A stretch of DNA of 64,000 bases, from assembly GCF_900106975.1 (NCBI RefSeq), contig NZ_FNNU01000002.1, positions 620,001-684,000 on the forward strand, given 5' to 3'. The notes beneath the pieces are model-generated. The model saw only the letters and a list, made by a program, of their open reading frames with translations, was not told the DNA's origin and made no database searches. Position 1 is the stretch's first letter, and the number at the start of each line of letters is the position of its first letter. Of the stretch, positions 39,972 through 52,240 are shown piece by piece. Position numbers and translations under genes: made by a program. This DNA comes from Pseudomonas kuykendallii. Lineage in GTDB: Bacteria; Pseudomonadota; Gammaproteobacteria; Pseudomonadales; Pseudomonadaceae.

Positions 39972-40499
39972 TCAGAGGTAGGCTGACTGGGCAGCGTCGA
40001 GCGTGCCCTGGGCGGCCATGATGAACTCGCAGAATTCGCGCGCCGCACCTTCGCCGCCGCGGGCGCGGGTGACGCCGTGGGCATGCCGGCGAACGAAGGC
40101 GTCGGCGCTGGCCACCGCCATGCCCAGACCCACCCGGCGAATCACCGGCAGGTCAGGGAGGTCGTCACCGAGGTAGGCGACCTGGGCGTAGTCCAGGCCG
40201 AGCTGGCCGAGCAGCTCGTCGAGCACCACCAGTTTGTCTTCGCGACCCTGATAAAGGTGCTGGATGCCGAGGTTCTGTGCGCGGCGCTCGACCACCGGCG
40301 TCTTGCGTCCGCTGATGATCGCGGTGGTCACGCCGGAGCCGATCAGCATCTTGATGCCGTGGCCGTCCAGCGTGTTGAACGTCTTGAATTCGCTGCCATC
40401 GGTGAGGAAGTACAGCTTGCCGTCGGTGAGCACGCCGTCGACATCGAAGATCGCCAGCTTGATCGCCCGCGCGCGTTGCAGCAGGTCGGCATCGCCCAT
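39972..40499 (-). CDS. kdsC: KDO-8-phosphate phosphatase KdsC
   Basis: HAD-family phosphatase that gives free KDO for the LPS inner core. It has 175 residues from the ATG at 40499, which overlaps the kdsD stop as TGATG; a GTG one codon earlier is less likely. Motif I is FDVDGVLTDG, motif II is IISGR, motif III lysine is in GREDKL, and motif IV is YLGDDLPDLPV. A short C0-type HAD without a cap domain, expected to be a tetramer. Confidence 0.96.
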   Translation of the reverse strand: MGDADLLQRARAIKLAIFDVDGVLTDGKLYFLTDGSEFKTFNTLDGHGIKMLIGSGVTTAIISGRKTPVVERRAQNLGIQHLYQGREDKLVVLDELLGQLGLDYAQVAYLGDDLPDLPVIRRVGLGMAVASADAFVRRHAHGVTRARGGEGAAREFCEFIMAAQGTLDAAQSAYL

Positions 40500-41473
40500 C
40501 ACATCACCCCCGCGCGCAGCAGGTCGCCCAGGTTGAACGCGCCGATCGGCTTGTCGGCCTCGTCGACCACCACCAGCGCGCTGATCTTGTTGTCTTCCAT
40601 GATCTTCAGCGCCTCGGCGGCGAGCATGTCGGGGCGCGCGGTCTTGCCATGCACGGTCATGACCTCGTCGATCAGCGCCTGGCGAATGTCCAGGTCGCGG
40701 TCCAGTGCGCGGCGCAGGTCGCCGTCGGTGAAGATTCCGGCGAGGTGACCCTCCGGATCGGTCACCGCCGTCATGCCCAGGCCTTTCTGGCTCATTTCCA
40801 GCAGCGCCTGGCGCAGCGACGTGCCCTTGGCCACCTGCGGCAGCGCCGCGCCGCTGTGCATCACGTTCTCGACCTTGAGCAGCAGGCGCCGGCCCAGCGC
40901 GCCGCCGGGATGGGAGAAGGCGAACTGTTCGGCGGTGAAGCCGCGCGCTTCCATCAAGGCGATCGCCAGCGCATCGCCGAGGACCAGCGCGGCGGTGGTG
41001 GAGGAGGTTGGCGCCAGGCTCAGCGGGCAGGCCTCCTTGTCGACGCCGGCGTCCAGGTGCACGTCGGAGGCGAGCGCGAGCAGTGATTGCGGATTGCCGG
41101 TCATGCCGATCAGCTTGATCCCGAGGCGCTTGATCAGCGGCAGCAAGGTGACGATTTCGGCGGCGGTGCCGGAGTTCGACAGCGCCAGCACCACGTCATC
41201 GCCGGTGATCATGCCCATGTCGCCATGGCTAGCTTCGGCCGGGTGGACGAAGAACGACGTGGTGCCGGTGCTCGCCAGGGTGGCGGCGATCTTGCGGCCG
41301 ATGTGGCCTGACTTGCCCATGCCGAGCACCACCACGCGACCCTTGCTGGCGAGGATCAGCTCGCAGGCTCGGGTGAACTCGCCGTCTAGGCGGGGCAGCA
41401 GGCCCTCGATCGCTTCGATTTCCAGGCGGATCGTGCGTTGGGCCGATTGGATCAGGTCGTTCGATGGAGTCAT
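40499..41473 (-). CDS. kdsD: Arabinose-5-phosphate isomerase KdsD
   Basis: Converts ribulose-5-P to arabinose-5-P, the first committed step to KDO. It has 324 residues from the ATG at 41473. SIS domain about 35-180 (VVVLGMGKSGHIGRKIAATL, FFVHPAEASHGDMGMI, SNSGTAAEI) followed by two CBS domains from about 205 (GMTAVTDPEGHLAGIFTDGD, ISALVVVDEADKPIG). First gene of kdsD-kdsC-lptCAB(-rpoN), divergent from mlaF. Confidence 0.97.
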   Translation of the reverse strand: MTPSNDLIQSAQRTIRLEIEAIEGLLPRLDGEFTRACELILASKGRVVVLGMGKSGHIGRKIAATLASTGTTSFFVHPAEASHGDMGMITGDDVVLALSNSGTAAEIVTLLPLIKRLGIKLIGMTGNPQSLLALASDVHLDAGVDKEACPLSLAPTSSTTAALVLGDALAIALMEARGFTAEQFAFSHPGGALGRRLLLKVENVMHSGAALPQVAKGTSLRQALLEMSQKGLGMTAVTDPEGHLAGIFTDGDLRRALDRDLDIRQALIDEVMTVHGKTARPDMLAAEALKIMEDNKISALVVVDEADKPIGAFNLGDLLRAGVM

Positions 41474-41503
41474 GGGCGGCGGCGGTTCGATCAAAAGGGA
41501 ACG

Positions 41504-41509
41504 ATTATA
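41504..41509 (-). promoter_or_regulatory. -10 element for the kdsD-lpt operon
   Basis: Perfect TATAAT on the minus strand, giving a leader of about 25 bases to kdsD. No convincing -35. Confidence 0.45.
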
Positions 41510-41587
41510 CCGGCAAAGGCCGTTGACGCTCACCTGCCTTCGCCCGGGGCGCGCGGGCAAAACATGCAACCGCATGCGTCGCCGTCT

Positions 41588-41615
41588 TTGGGCGCTGTCG
41601 CGGCGGTGCTATAGT
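41588..41615 (+). promoter_or_regulatory. Putative promoter of the mla operon
   Basis: TTGGGC (41588-41593), a 16-base spacer and TATAGT (41610-41615), about 90 bases before mlaF. Confidence 0.6.
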
Positions 41616-41704
41616 GCGCGCCCAAACCGGCTGGCCGCAAAACGCCTGTGCCCTCCCGAGAGCGCACGGCGTCTGCTGCATAGGCTGTGTGGCAAGGAGT
41701 ATCA

Positions 41705-42514
41705 ATGAGCGGCGATAACGGTTATGCGGTCGAGCTGAAGGGCGTCACCTTCATGCGCGGCACGCGTAGCATCATGAACAATGTCGACATCCGTATTCCG
41801 CGTGGCAAGGTCACCGGGATCATGGGGCCGTCCGGCAGTGGCAAGACCACCCTTCTTCGGCTCATCGCCGCCCAACTGAAGCCTTCCAGTGGCGAGGTGT
41901 GGGTCAACGGGTACAACCTGCCGTGCCTGTCGCGCCACGAACTGTTCGACATGCGCAAGCAGATGGGCGTGCTGTTCCAGAGCGGCGCGCTGTTCACCGA
42001 CCTCGACGTGTTCGAGAACGTCGCGTTTCCGCTGCGCGTTCACACCAAGCTGCCCGAAGAAATGATCCGCGACATCGTCCTGATGAAGCTGCAGGCGGTC
42101 GGCCTGCGTGGTGCCGTCGAGCTGATGCCCGACGAACTCTCCGGTGGCATGAAGCGCCGCGTCGCGCTGGCCCGGGCCATCGCGCTGGACCCGCAGATCC
42201 TCATGTACGATGAGCCCTTCGTAGGCCAGGACCCGATCGCCATGGGCGTCCTGGTGCGCCTGATCCGGCTGCTCAACGATGCCCTCGGCATCACCAGCAT
42301 CGTGGTTTCCCATGACCTCGCCGAAACCGCCAGCATCGCCGACTACATCTATGTGGTGGGCGACTCCCAGGTTCTCGGCCACGGTACGCCGCAGTCCCTG
42401 CGCGAGTCGGATAACCCGCGCATCCGCCAGTTCATGAAAGGCACTCCGGACGGTCCGGTGCCGTTCCACTATCCGGCAGCGGACTTCCGCGACGAACTCC
42501 TGGGGGGGCGCTGA
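41705..42514 (+). CDS. mlaF: Phospholipid transport ATPase MlaF (Ttg2A)
   Basis: ATPase of the MlaFEDB complex that moves phospholipids between the membranes to keep outer-membrane asymmetry; known as Ttg2A in Pseudomonas, where loss raises solvent and antibiotic sensitivity. It has 269 residues. Walker A is GPSGSGKT (41-48), the signature [14 protein letters not shown], and Walker [17 protein letters not shown] at 41705. The stop overlaps the mlaE ATG. Confidence 0.96.
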   Translation: MSGDNGYAVELKGVTFMRGTRSIMNNVDIRIPRGKVTGIMGPSGSGKTTLLRLIAAQLKPSSGEVWVNGYNLPCLSRHELFDMRKQMGVLFQSGALFTDLDVFENVAFPLRVHTKLPEEMIRDIVLMKLQAVGLRGAVELMPDELSGGMKRRVALARAIALDPQILMYDEPFVGQDPIAMGVLVRLIRLLNDALGITSIVVSHDLAETASIADYIYVVGDSQVLGHGTPQSLRESDNPRIRQFMKGTPDGPVPFHYPAADFRDELLGGR

Positions 42515-43311
42515 TGCGCAAGAAGTCTGTCCTCGAACGGGTGCGTCTGCTCGGCAAGGCCGGCATCGACACGCTCGCCGCATTGGGGCGTTCCACGCTG
42601 TTCCTGCTACGCGCCCTGTTCGGGCGTAGCGAGCTGGGCGGCGGCATGCAGCTTCTGGTTCGCCAGCTGTATTCGGTCGGCGTGATGTCGCTGGCGATCA
42701 TCGTGGTGTCCGGCATGTTCATCGGCATGGTGCTGGCGCTGCAGGGCTACAACATCCTTAGCAAGTACGGCTCGGACCAGGCGGTCGGCCAGATGGTCGC
42801 GCTGACCCTGCTGCGCGAGCTCGGCCCGGTGGTCACCGCCTTGCTGTTCGCCGGTCGCGCCGGGTCGGCCCTGACGGCCGAGATCGGCAACATGAAGTCC
42901 ACCGAACAGCTTTCCAGCCTGGAAATGATCGGTGTCGATCCGCTCAAGTACATCATCGCGCCGCGCCTGTGGGCCGGTTTCATTTCCATGCCGCTGCTGG
43001 CGATGATCTTCAGCGTGGTCGGCATCTGGGGCGGGGCGATGGTCGCCGTGGACTGGCTGGGAGTCTACGAAGGCTCCTTCTGGTCGAACATGCAGGGCAG
43101 CGTCACCTTCACCTCGGACGTGCTCAACGGAGTGATCAAGAGCGTCGTTTTCGCCTTCGTGGTGACCTGGATCGCCGTGTTCCAGGGCTACGACTGCGAG
43201 CCGACCTCCGAAGGAATCGGCCGCGCGACGACCCGAACCGTGGTCTACGCCTCTCTGGCCGTGCTCGGGCTGGACTTTATTCTGACCGCTTTGATGTTTG
43301 GAGATTTCTGA
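42514..43311 (+). CDS. mlaE: Phospholipid transport permease MlaE (Ttg2B)
   Basis: Inner-membrane permease of the Mla complex, 265 residues with about five helices. Family words are [56 protein letters not shown] and [16 protein letters not shown]. One-base overlaps with mlaF and mlaD. Confidence 0.97.
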   Translation: MRKKSVLERVRLLGKAGIDTLAALGRSTLFLLRALFGRSELGGGMQLLVRQLYSVGVMSLAIIVVSGMFIGMVLALQGYNILSKYGSDQAVGQMVALTLLRELGPVVTALLFAGRAGSALTAEIGNMKSTEQLSSLEMIGVDPLKYIIAPRLWAGFISMPLLAMIFSVVGIWGGAMVAVDWLGVYEGSFWSNMQGSVTFTSDVLNGVIKSVVFAFVVTWIAVFQGYDCEPTSEGIGRATTRTVVYASLAVLGLDFILTALMFGDF

Positions 43312-43778
43312 TGCAAATCCGCACCCTCGAAATTGGTGTCGGCCTGTTTCTTCTGGCCGGGCTGCTGGCACTGCTGCTGCTCGCGCTGCGCGTCAGCGGT
43401 CTGTCGCCGACGGCGGATACCAATACCTACACGCTGTATGCGCACTTCGACAACATTGCGGGTCTTACCGTAAGGGCGAAGGTGACCATGGCCGGTGTCA
43501 ACATCGGCAAGATCACCGCTATCGACCTGGACCGCGATACCTACACCGGTCGCGTGACCATGGCGATAGACGAGTCGGTGAACAACCTGCCGACCGATTC
43601 GACCGCGTCGATCCTCACGGCTGGCCTGCTGGGCGAGAAATACATCGGCATCAGCGTCGGCGGCGAGGAGGAAGTGCTGAAGGAGGGCGGCACCATTCGC
43701 GACACGCAATCGTCGCTGGTGCTGGAAGACCTCATCGGCAAGTTCCTGATGAATTCGGTGAATAAAGAAGCCAAATGA
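43311..43778 (+). CDS. mlaD: MCE-domain substrate-binding subunit MlaD (Ttg2C)
   Basis: Membrane-anchored MCE protein that forms a hexameric ring on MlaE. It has 155 residues: one N-terminal helix (about 7-26, IGVGLFLLAGLLALLLLAL), then the MCE domain (TYTLYAHFDNIAGLTVRAKV, GVNIGKI, LLGEKYIGISVG). A short C-terminal helix VLEDLIGKFLMNSV lines the central pore. The ATG overlaps the mlaE stop. Confidence 0.96.
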   Translation: MQIRTLEIGVGLFLLAGLLALLLLALRVSGLSPTADTNTYTLYAHFDNIAGLTVRAKVTMAGVNIGKITAIDLDRDTYTGRVTMAIDESVNNLPTDSTASILTAGLLGEKYIGISVGGEEEVLKEGGTIRDTQSSLVLEDLIGKFLMNSVNKEAK

Positions 43779-43789
43779 GGATGTGCACC

Positions 43790-44434
43790 ATGATGACTGC
43801 CTTGCGCCGCGGCCTGCTGATCCTGCTTGCCGCTCTGCCGCTCTTCGCCAACGCCGCGCCCTCCGCGCAGCAGGTCGTGCAGAAGACCGTGGACGAGCTG
43901 CTTTCCGACCTGCAGGCCAACAAGCAGCAGTACAGCACCGACCGTGAGGCCTTCTACAAGGCGCTCAACGACATCCTCGGGCCGGTCGTCGACTCCCAGG
44001 GCATTTCTCGCAGCATCATGACCGTGAAGTACTCGCGCAACGCGTCGCCCGAGCAGATCAGCCGCTTCGAGGAGAACTTCAAGCGCAGCCTGATGCAGTT
44101 CTACGGCAACGCGCTGCTCGAATACGACAACCAGGACATCAAGGTGCAGTCCGCCAAGGAAGACGGCGAGCGCGCCACCGTCGGCATGAACGTGACCGAC
44201 AGCAAGGGCACCGTCTACCCGATTTCCTACACCCTGGTGAAGCTCAACGACCAGTGGATGCTGCGCAACGTGATCATCAATGGCATCAACATCGGCAAGC
44301 TGTTCCGCGACCAGTTCGCCGACGCGATGCAGAAGAACGGCAACAACCTGGACAAGACCATCGACGGCTGGGCCCAGGTGGTCGAGAAGGCCAAGGAAAC
44401 CGAGGCCGGCAAGAAGGCGGCGGCCGCGCAATGA
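43790..44434 (+). CDS. mlaC: Periplasmic phospholipid carrier MlaC (Ttg2D)
   Basis: Soluble shuttle carrying phospholipid between MlaA-porin and MlaFEDB. It has 214 residues from the ATG at 43790, which has GAGG nine bases upstream. An ATG at 43775 overlaps the mlaD stop (ATGA) and would add five residues. Signal peptide ends near LFANAAPSA. The conserved fold includes LNDILGPVVDSQGISRSIMT, FKRSLMQFYGNALLEY and VYPISYTLVKLNDQWMLRNV. The tail is Ala/Lys rich (AGKKAAAAQ). Confidence 0.95.
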   Translation: MMTALRRGLLILLAALPLFANAAPSAQQVVQKTVDELLSDLQANKQQYSTDREAFYKALNDILGPVVDSQGISRSIMTVKYSRNASPEQISRFEENFKRSLMQFYGNALLEYDNQDIKVQSAKEDGERATVGMNVTDSKGTVYPISYTLVKLNDQWMLRNVIINGINIGKLFRDQFADAMQKNGNNLDKTIDGWAQVVEKAKETEAGKKAAAAQ

Positions 44435-44748
44435 GCGACGTCAGCCTTGCCAGCATTCGCGAGGATGCGCCGGGTGAGCTGGCCCTGGTCGGCGTGATCG
44501 ACTACGGCTCGGGGCCGGCCTTGCGCGAAGCCGGTCGCGAGCTGATCGCGGCAAGCAGCGTCAACCGCCTGGTCATCGACTGCGCCGACGTGGAGAAATC
44601 CAGCAGCGTCGGCATTTCCCTGCTGCTGTCGTTCATGCGCGATGCCAGGCAGGCCGGCAAGTCGCTGGTGGTGCGCAATCTGCCCTGCGACATGCGGCAG
44701 ATCGCGCAGGTGAGCGAGGTGCTCGAGGTCCTGCCGCTGGAAGCCTGA
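44431..44748 (+). CDS. mlaB: STAS-domain regulator MlaB
   Basis: Cytoplasmic STAS subunit that stabilises the MlaF ATPase, 105 residues. The strand-helix pattern ends in the STAS loop DCADVEKSSSVGISLLLSF. ATGA overlap with mlaC. Last gene of mlaFEDCB, followed by a terminator. Confidence 0.92.
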   Translation: MSDVSLASIREDAPGELALVGVIDYGSGPALREAGRELIAASSVNRLVIDCADVEKSSSVGISLLLSFMRDARQAGKSLVVRNLPCDMRQIAQVSEVLEVLPLEA

Positions 44749-44789
44749 GCGCGTCCGATCTGCGGATTCGCAGGCGCGGGGCTTTTTTT
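44742..44789 (+). terminator. Terminator of the mla operon
   Basis: An outer stem AGCC...GCGCG / CGCG..GGCT encloses the inner hairpin CTGCG-GATT-CGCAG and is followed by TTTTTTTG. The stem begins inside the last codon of mlaB. Confidence 0.65.
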
Positions 44790-44855
44790 GTATCATTGCC
44801 GGCCCGCGAGCCCAGGCTCTGCCGTCAAGTATTCGTGCGTCGATCGAGGTTCAAC

Positions 44856-46470
<1,615 letters not shown>

Positions 46471-46482
46471 TAAGGAATCGCA

Positions 46483-47115
46483 ATGCTCACCATCGCGCTG
46501 TCCAAGGGACGCATTCTCGACGATACCCTGCCGCTGCTGGCCGAGGCTGGCATCGTGCCGACCGAGAATCCGGACAAGAGCCGCAAGCTGATCATCCCCA
46601 CCACCCAGGATGACGTGCGCCTGCTGATCGTTCGCGCCACCGATGTGCCGACCTACGTCGAGCACGGTGCCGCCGACCTCGGCGTGGCCGGCAAGGATGT
46701 GCTGATGGAGTACGGCGGGCAGGGCCTCTACGAGCCGCTCGACCTGCGCATCGCCAAGTGCAAGCTGATGACCGCTGGCGCCATTGGCGCGCCGATGCCC
46801 AAGGGCCGGCTGCGCGTGGCGACCAAGTTCGTCAACGTCGCCAAGCGCTACTACGCCGAGCAGGGCCGCCAGGTCGACATCATCAAGCTCTACGGTTCGA
46901 TGGAGCTGGCGCCGCTGGTGGGCCTGGCCGACAAGATCATCGACGTGGTCGACACCGGCAACACGCTGAAGGCCAACGGCCTCGAAGCGCAGGAGCTGAT
47001 CGCCACCATCAGCTCCCGGCTGATCGTCAACAAGGCGTCGATGAAGATGCAGCACGCACGCATCCAGGCGCTGATCGACACCCTGCGCGCGGCCGTCGAA
47101 CGACACCATCACTGA
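46483..47115 (+). CDS. hisG: ATP phosphoribosyltransferase HisG, short form
   Basis: First step of histidine synthesis. It has 210 residues, which is the short (HisGS) type without the C-terminal ACT-like regulatory domain, so it needs HisZ for activity and feedback control. Motifs are [19 protein letters not shown] at the start and the PRPP loop VDIVDTGNTL-like [16 protein letters not shown]. hisZ is not in this window; in Pseudomonas it usually lies elsewhere, beside purA. Confidence 0.97.
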   Translation: MLTIALSKGRILDDTLPLLAEAGIVPTENPDKSRKLIIPTTQDDVRLLIVRATDVPTYVEHGAADLGVAGKDVLMEYGGQGLYEPLDLRIAKCKLMTAGAIGAPMPKGRLRVATKFVNVAKRYYAEQGRQVDIIKLYGSMELAPLVGLADKIIDVVDTGNTLKANGLEAQELIATISSRLIVNKASMKMQHARIQALIDTLRAAVERHHH

Positions 47116-47268
47116 CCACCGTGCGGCCCGGCCGCATCCGCCTATCCGCGTCATAGCCATATTCTCAGGTGCCCGCGCGGACGGCTTGGTAGTCTAGCGG
47201 CGCCTGAGACCTGTCCACGATCCGCCGCGCCGATCGGGCCGTGTCGAAAGCGTATCCGGGGTGGCTTC

Positions 47269-47361
47269 ATGAACCGCCTCGTGCCGCTTTTGCCCCGCCT
47301 CCTCTGCGTGCGCGATGATCTCGACAGCTCATCGAATCGCCAATCAAGAGGCTCGCCATGA
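47269..47361 (+). other. Possible 30-residue frame overlapping the hisD start
   Basis: ATG at 47269 preceded by GGGGTGG. It encodes 30 residues (MNRLVPLLPRLL...) and its TGA overlaps the hisD ATG (ATGA). It contains no histidine, so it is not a classic his attenuator leader. The rest of the 242-base hisG-hisD gap shows no gene. Confidence 0.25.
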
Positions 47362-48665
47362 CCGCTCCCATCGCCATCCGCCGACTCGACGCCACCGATC
47401 CGGATTTCGCCACGCATCTGGATCATCTGCTGAGCTGGGAGAGCGTGTCCGACGAGGGCGTCAACCAGCGCGTGCTGGACATCATCCGCGCCGTGCGCGA
47501 GCGCGGCGATGCGGCGCTGGTCGACTACACCCGCCAGTTCGACGGCCTCGACGTCGCCAGCATGGCCGACCTGATCCTGCCCCGCGAGCGCCTGGAACTG
47601 GCGCTGCAGCGCATCACCCCGGCACAGCGCGAGGCGCTGGAGAAGGCCGCCGAGCGGGTGCGCAGCTACCACGAGAAACAGAGACAGGACTCCTGGACCT
47701 ACACCGAGGCCGACGGCACGGTGCTCGGGCAGAAGGTCACGCCGCTGGATCGCGCCGGGCTCTACGTGCCGGGCGGCAAGGCCTCGTACCCGTCGTCGGT
47801 GCTGATGAACGCGATTCCGGCCAAGGTCGCCGGCGTGCCGGAAGTGGTGATGGTGGTGCCGACGCCTCGCGGCGAGATCAACGAGATCGTCCTCGCCGCC
47901 GCCGCCATTTCCGGCGTGGATCGCGTGTTCACCATCGGTGGCGCACAGGCCGTCGCCGCGCTGGCCTACGGCACCGAAAGCGTGCCGCCGGTGGACAAGA
48001 TCGTCGGCCCCGGCAACATCTACGTCGCTACCGCCAAGCGCCACGTGTTCGGCAAGGTCGGCATCGACATGATCGCCGGTCCCTCGGAAATCCTCGTCGT
48101 CTGCGACGGCCAGACCGATCCGGACTGGATCGCCATGGACCTGTTCTCCCAGGCCGAGCACGACGAGGACGCGCAGTCGATCCTGGTCAGCGCGGACGCC
48201 GCCTTCCTCGATCGTGTCGCCGAAAGCATCGCCCGGCTGCTGCCGACGATGGAGCGCGAGGCGATCATCCGCGCCTCCATCGAAGGCCGCGGCGCGCTGA
48301 TCCACGTCGCCGACACCGCCCAGGCCATCGAAGTCGCCAACCGTATCGCGCCCGAGCACCTCGAGCTGTCGGTGGCCGAGCCGGAGCAGTGGCTGCCGCA
48401 GATCCGCCATGCCGGGGCGATCTTCATGGGGCGTTACACCGCCGAAGCGCTGGGCGACTACTGCGCCGGGCCGAACCACGTGCTGCCGACCTCCGGCACC
48501 GCGCGGTTCTCCTCGCCGCTGGGCGTGTACGACTTCCAGAAGCGCTCTTCGATCATCCACTGCTCGGCCGCCGGTGCCTCCGAGCTGGGCAAGGTGGCCT
48601 CGGTGCTCGCTCGCGGCGAGTCTCTGACCGCTCACGCGCGTAGTGCCGAGTACCGGATCAAGTGA
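47358..48665 (+). CDS. hisD: Histidinol dehydrogenase HisD
   Basis: Zinc enzyme that oxidises histidinol to histidine in two NAD-linked steps. It has 435 residues with [50 protein letters not shown] (zinc and catalytic His/Asp region) and [15 protein letters not shown]. Ribosome site AGAGG. A REP-like pair begins at the base after its stop. Confidence 0.98.
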   Translation: MTAPIAIRRLDATDPDFATHLDHLLSWESVSDEGVNQRVLDIIRAVRERGDAALVDYTRQFDGLDVASMADLILPRERLELALQRITPAQREALEKAAERVRSYHEKQRQDSWTYTEADGTVLGQKVTPLDRAGLYVPGGKASYPSSVLMNAIPAKVAGVPEVVMVVPTPRGEINEIVLAAAAISGVDRVFTIGGAQAVAALAYGTESVPPVDKIVGPGNIYVATAKRHVFGKVGIDMIAGPSEILVVCDGQTDPDWIAMDLFSQAEHDEDAQSILVSADAAFLDRVAESIARLLPTMEREAIIRASIEGRGALIHVADTAQAIEVANRIAPEHLELSVAEPEQWLPQIRHAGAIFMGRYTAEALGDYCAGPNHVLPTSGTARFSSPLGVYDFQKRSSIIHCSAAGASELGKVASVLARGESLTAHARSAEYRIK

Positions 48666-48720
48666 GTAGGGTGCGCCGTGCGCACCTTGTGAGTGTTCCG
48701 GTGCGCACGGCGCACCCTAT
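48666..48720. repeat. REP-like inverted pair between hisD and hisC
   Basis: Two 21-base arms separated by 13 bases: the left arm (48666-48686) starts GTAGGGTGCGCC and the right arm (48700-48720) ends GGCGCACCCTAT. 20 of 21 positions are complementary. Each arm also folds alone (GGTGCG / CGCACC). The heads face outward, the opposite of the pairing in the dpp array. Confidence 0.9.
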
Positions 48721-48796
48721 GGGGTCGTAGCTTCGTGCATCGAGCGAAGCGATACCCGTCACCCCTAATGCAACGTATTCGAGGAGAGAAGGGCAG

Positions 48797-49864
48797 ATGA
48801 GCAAATTCTGGAGCCCCTTCGTCAAGAACCTGGTGCCCTACGTGCCGGGCGAGCAGCCGAAACTGACCAAACTGGTCAAGCTGAACACCAACGAGAACCC
48901 CTATGGCCCGTCGCCGAAAGCGATCGCCGCCATGCAGGCCGAGCTGGGCGACGCCCTGCGCCTGTACCCGGACCCGAACGGCGAGCGCCTCAAGCAGGCG
49001 GTCGCCGCGTTCCATGGCGTGCGCGCGGAGCAGGTCTTCGTCGGCAACGGTTCCGACGAGGTCCTGGCCCACGCGTTCTACGGGCTGTTCCAGCACGACC
49101 AGCCGCTGCTGTTCCCGGACATCAGCTACAGCTTCTATCCGGTCTATTGCGGCCTCTACGGCATCGATTACCGCACCGTACCGCTGGATGACGCCTTCCA
49201 GATCCGCATCGAGGATTACGCGCAGCCCAACGGCGGCATCGTCTTCCCCAACCCGAACGCGCCGACCGGCTGCCTGCTCGGTCTCGACGCCATCGAGCAA
49301 CTGCTCGGTGCCAACCCCGATTCGGTGGTGCTGGTCGACGAGGCGTACATCGACTTCGGCGGCGTCAGCGCGGTGAGCCTGGTGGACCGCTATCCGAACC
49401 TGCTGGTCTGCCAGACCTTGTCGAAGTCGCGCTCGCTGGCCGGGTTGCGCGTCGGCCTGGCGATCGGTCACCCGCAGCTGATCGAAGCGCTGGAACGGAT
49501 CAAGAACAGCTTCAACTCCTACCCGCTGGATCGCATCGCCATCGCCGGCGCGGCGGCGGCGTTCGAGGACCAGGCGTATTTCGAGCAGACCTGCGCGGCG
49601 GTGATCGACAGCCGCGAGAAGCTGGTGGGCGAGCTGAAGGGGCTGGGGTTCGAGGTGTTGCCGTCGGCGGCGAACTTCGTCTTCGCCCGGCATCCGCAGC
49701 GCGATGCGGCGCAGCTGGCGGCCGGGGTGCGCGAGCAGGGCGTCATCGTGCGACACTTCACGGCGCCGCGCATCGCCCAGTTCCTGCGCATCAGCATCGG
49801 TACGCCGGAGCAGAACGCGGCGTTGATCGAGGCGCTGTCCGGGCTGGGCCTGCCGCAGGCCTGA
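48797..49864 (+). CDS. hisC: Histidinol-phosphate aminotransferase HisC
   Basis: PLP enzyme of histidine synthesis, 355 residues, class I/II aminotransferase fold. The PLP lysine is K210 in [15 protein letters not shown], with [12 protein letters not shown] at the start, [12 protein letters not shown], and PNAPTG. Ribosome site GAGAAGGG. Followed by a strong terminator shared with algW. Confidence 0.97.
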   Translation: MSKFWSPFVKNLVPYVPGEQPKLTKLVKLNTNENPYGPSPKAIAAMQAELGDALRLYPDPNGERLKQAVAAFHGVRAEQVFVGNGSDEVLAHAFYGLFQHDQPLLFPDISYSFYPVYCGLYGIDYRTVPLDDAFQIRIEDYAQPNGGIVFPNPNAPTGCLLGLDAIEQLLGANPDSVVLVDEAYIDFGGVSAVSLVDRYPNLLVCQTLSKSRSLAGLRVGLAIGHPQLIEALERIKNSFNSYPLDRIAIAGAAAAFEDQAYFEQTCAAVIDSREKLVGELKGLGFEVLPSAANFVFARHPQRDAAQLAAGVREQGVIVRHFTAPRIAQFLRISIGTPEQNAALIEALSGLGLPQA

Positions 49865-49880
49865 GCGAAGCACGGGTAAG

Positions 49881-49916
49881 AAAAGGCCGGGGCGCGTCGT
49901 GCGTCCCGGCCTTTTT
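49881..49916. terminator. Bidirectional terminator between hisC and algW
   Basis: AAAAGGCCGGG...CCCGGCCTTTTT with an inner CGCG/GCG helix. It lies between convergent genes and has A- and T-runs on both sides, so it can serve both strands. Confidence 0.9.
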
Positions 49917-49929
49917 CGTTGCGGCGGGC

Positions 49930-51105
<1,176 letters not shown>

Positions 51106-51348
51106 CGCAGGAAAGTCTCGTCGGGAAATGGAGCGCGCCGTATCGGCGTCGCGGGTCGTACTGGCAGCGGTGCGGCGCGGATCGGTCCCCGCGCGGCGCC
51201 CGAAGTGGCGGCATTATAAGGGCTGGCCGGGTAAAAACGAGGGGCAGCGGTTTCACCTGCTGCCGCGCTTTTCCGTAGTATGGGCGGCCCTTGCCGAAGC
51301 CTGCCTCCGGGCCGGTTTCTCGTCCCGAACCCTTGCGTGGAGAAGCCC

Positions 51349-52107
51349 ATGGCTGTCGCCCTGAGTGCCCTGGTCGAAGAGGCCGATCGTTACCTGAATG
51401 CCGCACGCATCCAGGATTACTGCCCCAATGGCCTGCAGGTCGAAGGACGACCGCAGGTGCAGCGGATCGTCAGCGGCGTGACCGCGAGCCAGGCCCTGCT
51501 GGACGCCGCGGCCGAGGTCGAGGCGGACGTGGTGCTGGTCCATCACGGTTACTTCTGGAAGAGCGAAGATCCCTGCGTGGTCGGCATGAAGCGCCGCCGC
51601 CTGAAGACCCTGCTGGTCCACGACATGAGCCTGCTGGCCTATCACCTGCCGCTGGACGTGCATGCCGAGGTCGGCAACAACGTGCAGCTGGCGCGCCAGC
51701 TCGACCTGATCGTCGAGGGCCCGCTGGAGCCGGAGAATCCGCGCAACGTGGCGCTGGTAGGTTCGCTCGCCGAACCCATGGCGGCGCGCGATTTCGCCCG
51801 GCGCGTGCAGAACGTCCTGCTGCGCGAACCGCTGCTGATCGAGGGCGATACGCCGATCCAGCGGGTCGCCTGGTGCACGGGCGGGGCGCAGGGCTACATC
51901 GATCAGGCGATCGCCGCCGGCGTCGACCTGTACCTCACCGGCGAGGCGTCGGAGCAGACCTTCCACAGCGCGCGGGAGAATGGCGTGAGCTTCATCGCCG
52001 CCGGCCACCACGCCACGGAGCGCTATGGCGTGCAGGCGCTAGGCGATTATCTGGCGCGCCGATTCGCCCTCGAACACCTGTTCATCGATTGCCCCAACCC
52101 GATCTGA
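51349..52107 (+). CDS. Nif3-like dinuclear metal center protein
   Basis: Cytoplasmic Nif3/YbgI (DUF34) family protein, 252 residues from the ATG at 51349, preceded by GGAG. The metal ligands are visible in VLVHHGYFW and YHLPLDVH near the start, and in GEASEQTFHSARENG and AAGHHATERYG near the end. YbgI-like proteins have been linked to GTP cyclohydrolase I or to metal handling, with no settled function. Divergent from algW across 243 bases, the order kept in PAO1. Confidence 0.9.
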   Translation: MAVALSALVEEADRYLNAARIQDYCPNGLQVEGRPQVQRIVSGVTASQALLDAAAEVEADVVLVHHGYFWKSEDPCVVGMKRRRLKTLLVHDMSLLAYHLPLDVHAEVGNNVQLARQLDLIVEGPLEPENPRNVALVGSLAEPMAARDFARRVQNVLLREPLLIEGDTPIQRVAWCTGGAQGYIDQAIAAGVDLYLTGEASEQTFHSARENGVSFIAAGHHATERYGVQALGDYLARRFALEHLFIDCPNPI

Positions 52108-52131
52108 GCAGGCGTTTCCGAGGGCATAACG

Positions 52132-52150
52132 CTAGATCGTTTCGATCTAG
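52132..52150. promoter_or_regulatory. Perfect palindrome upstream of cysD
   Basis: CTAGATCG, loop TTT, CGATCTAG: a fully complementary 8-bp inverted repeat 90 bases before the cysD ATG. No T-run follows (ATGGCTCC). It could be an operator, or a weak terminator for the Nif3-like gene. Confidence 0.45.
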
Positions 52151-52240
52151 ATGGCTCCCTGAATAGAAGAAGGCGCTGTGCTAGAGTGCGCGCTCGTCCA
52201 CGGCCCGTCTGGCCGTATGTACCGATATCCGTGAGTAACC

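Noticed and set aside
41474-41704. Small RNA in the kdsD-mlaF gap
   Set aside because: The gap is explained by divergent promoter elements; no terminator hairpin is present.
47116-47268. RNA gene or riboswitch in the hisG-hisD gap
   Set aside because: Only scattered short inverted repeats; no T-box, tRNA or known leader pattern.
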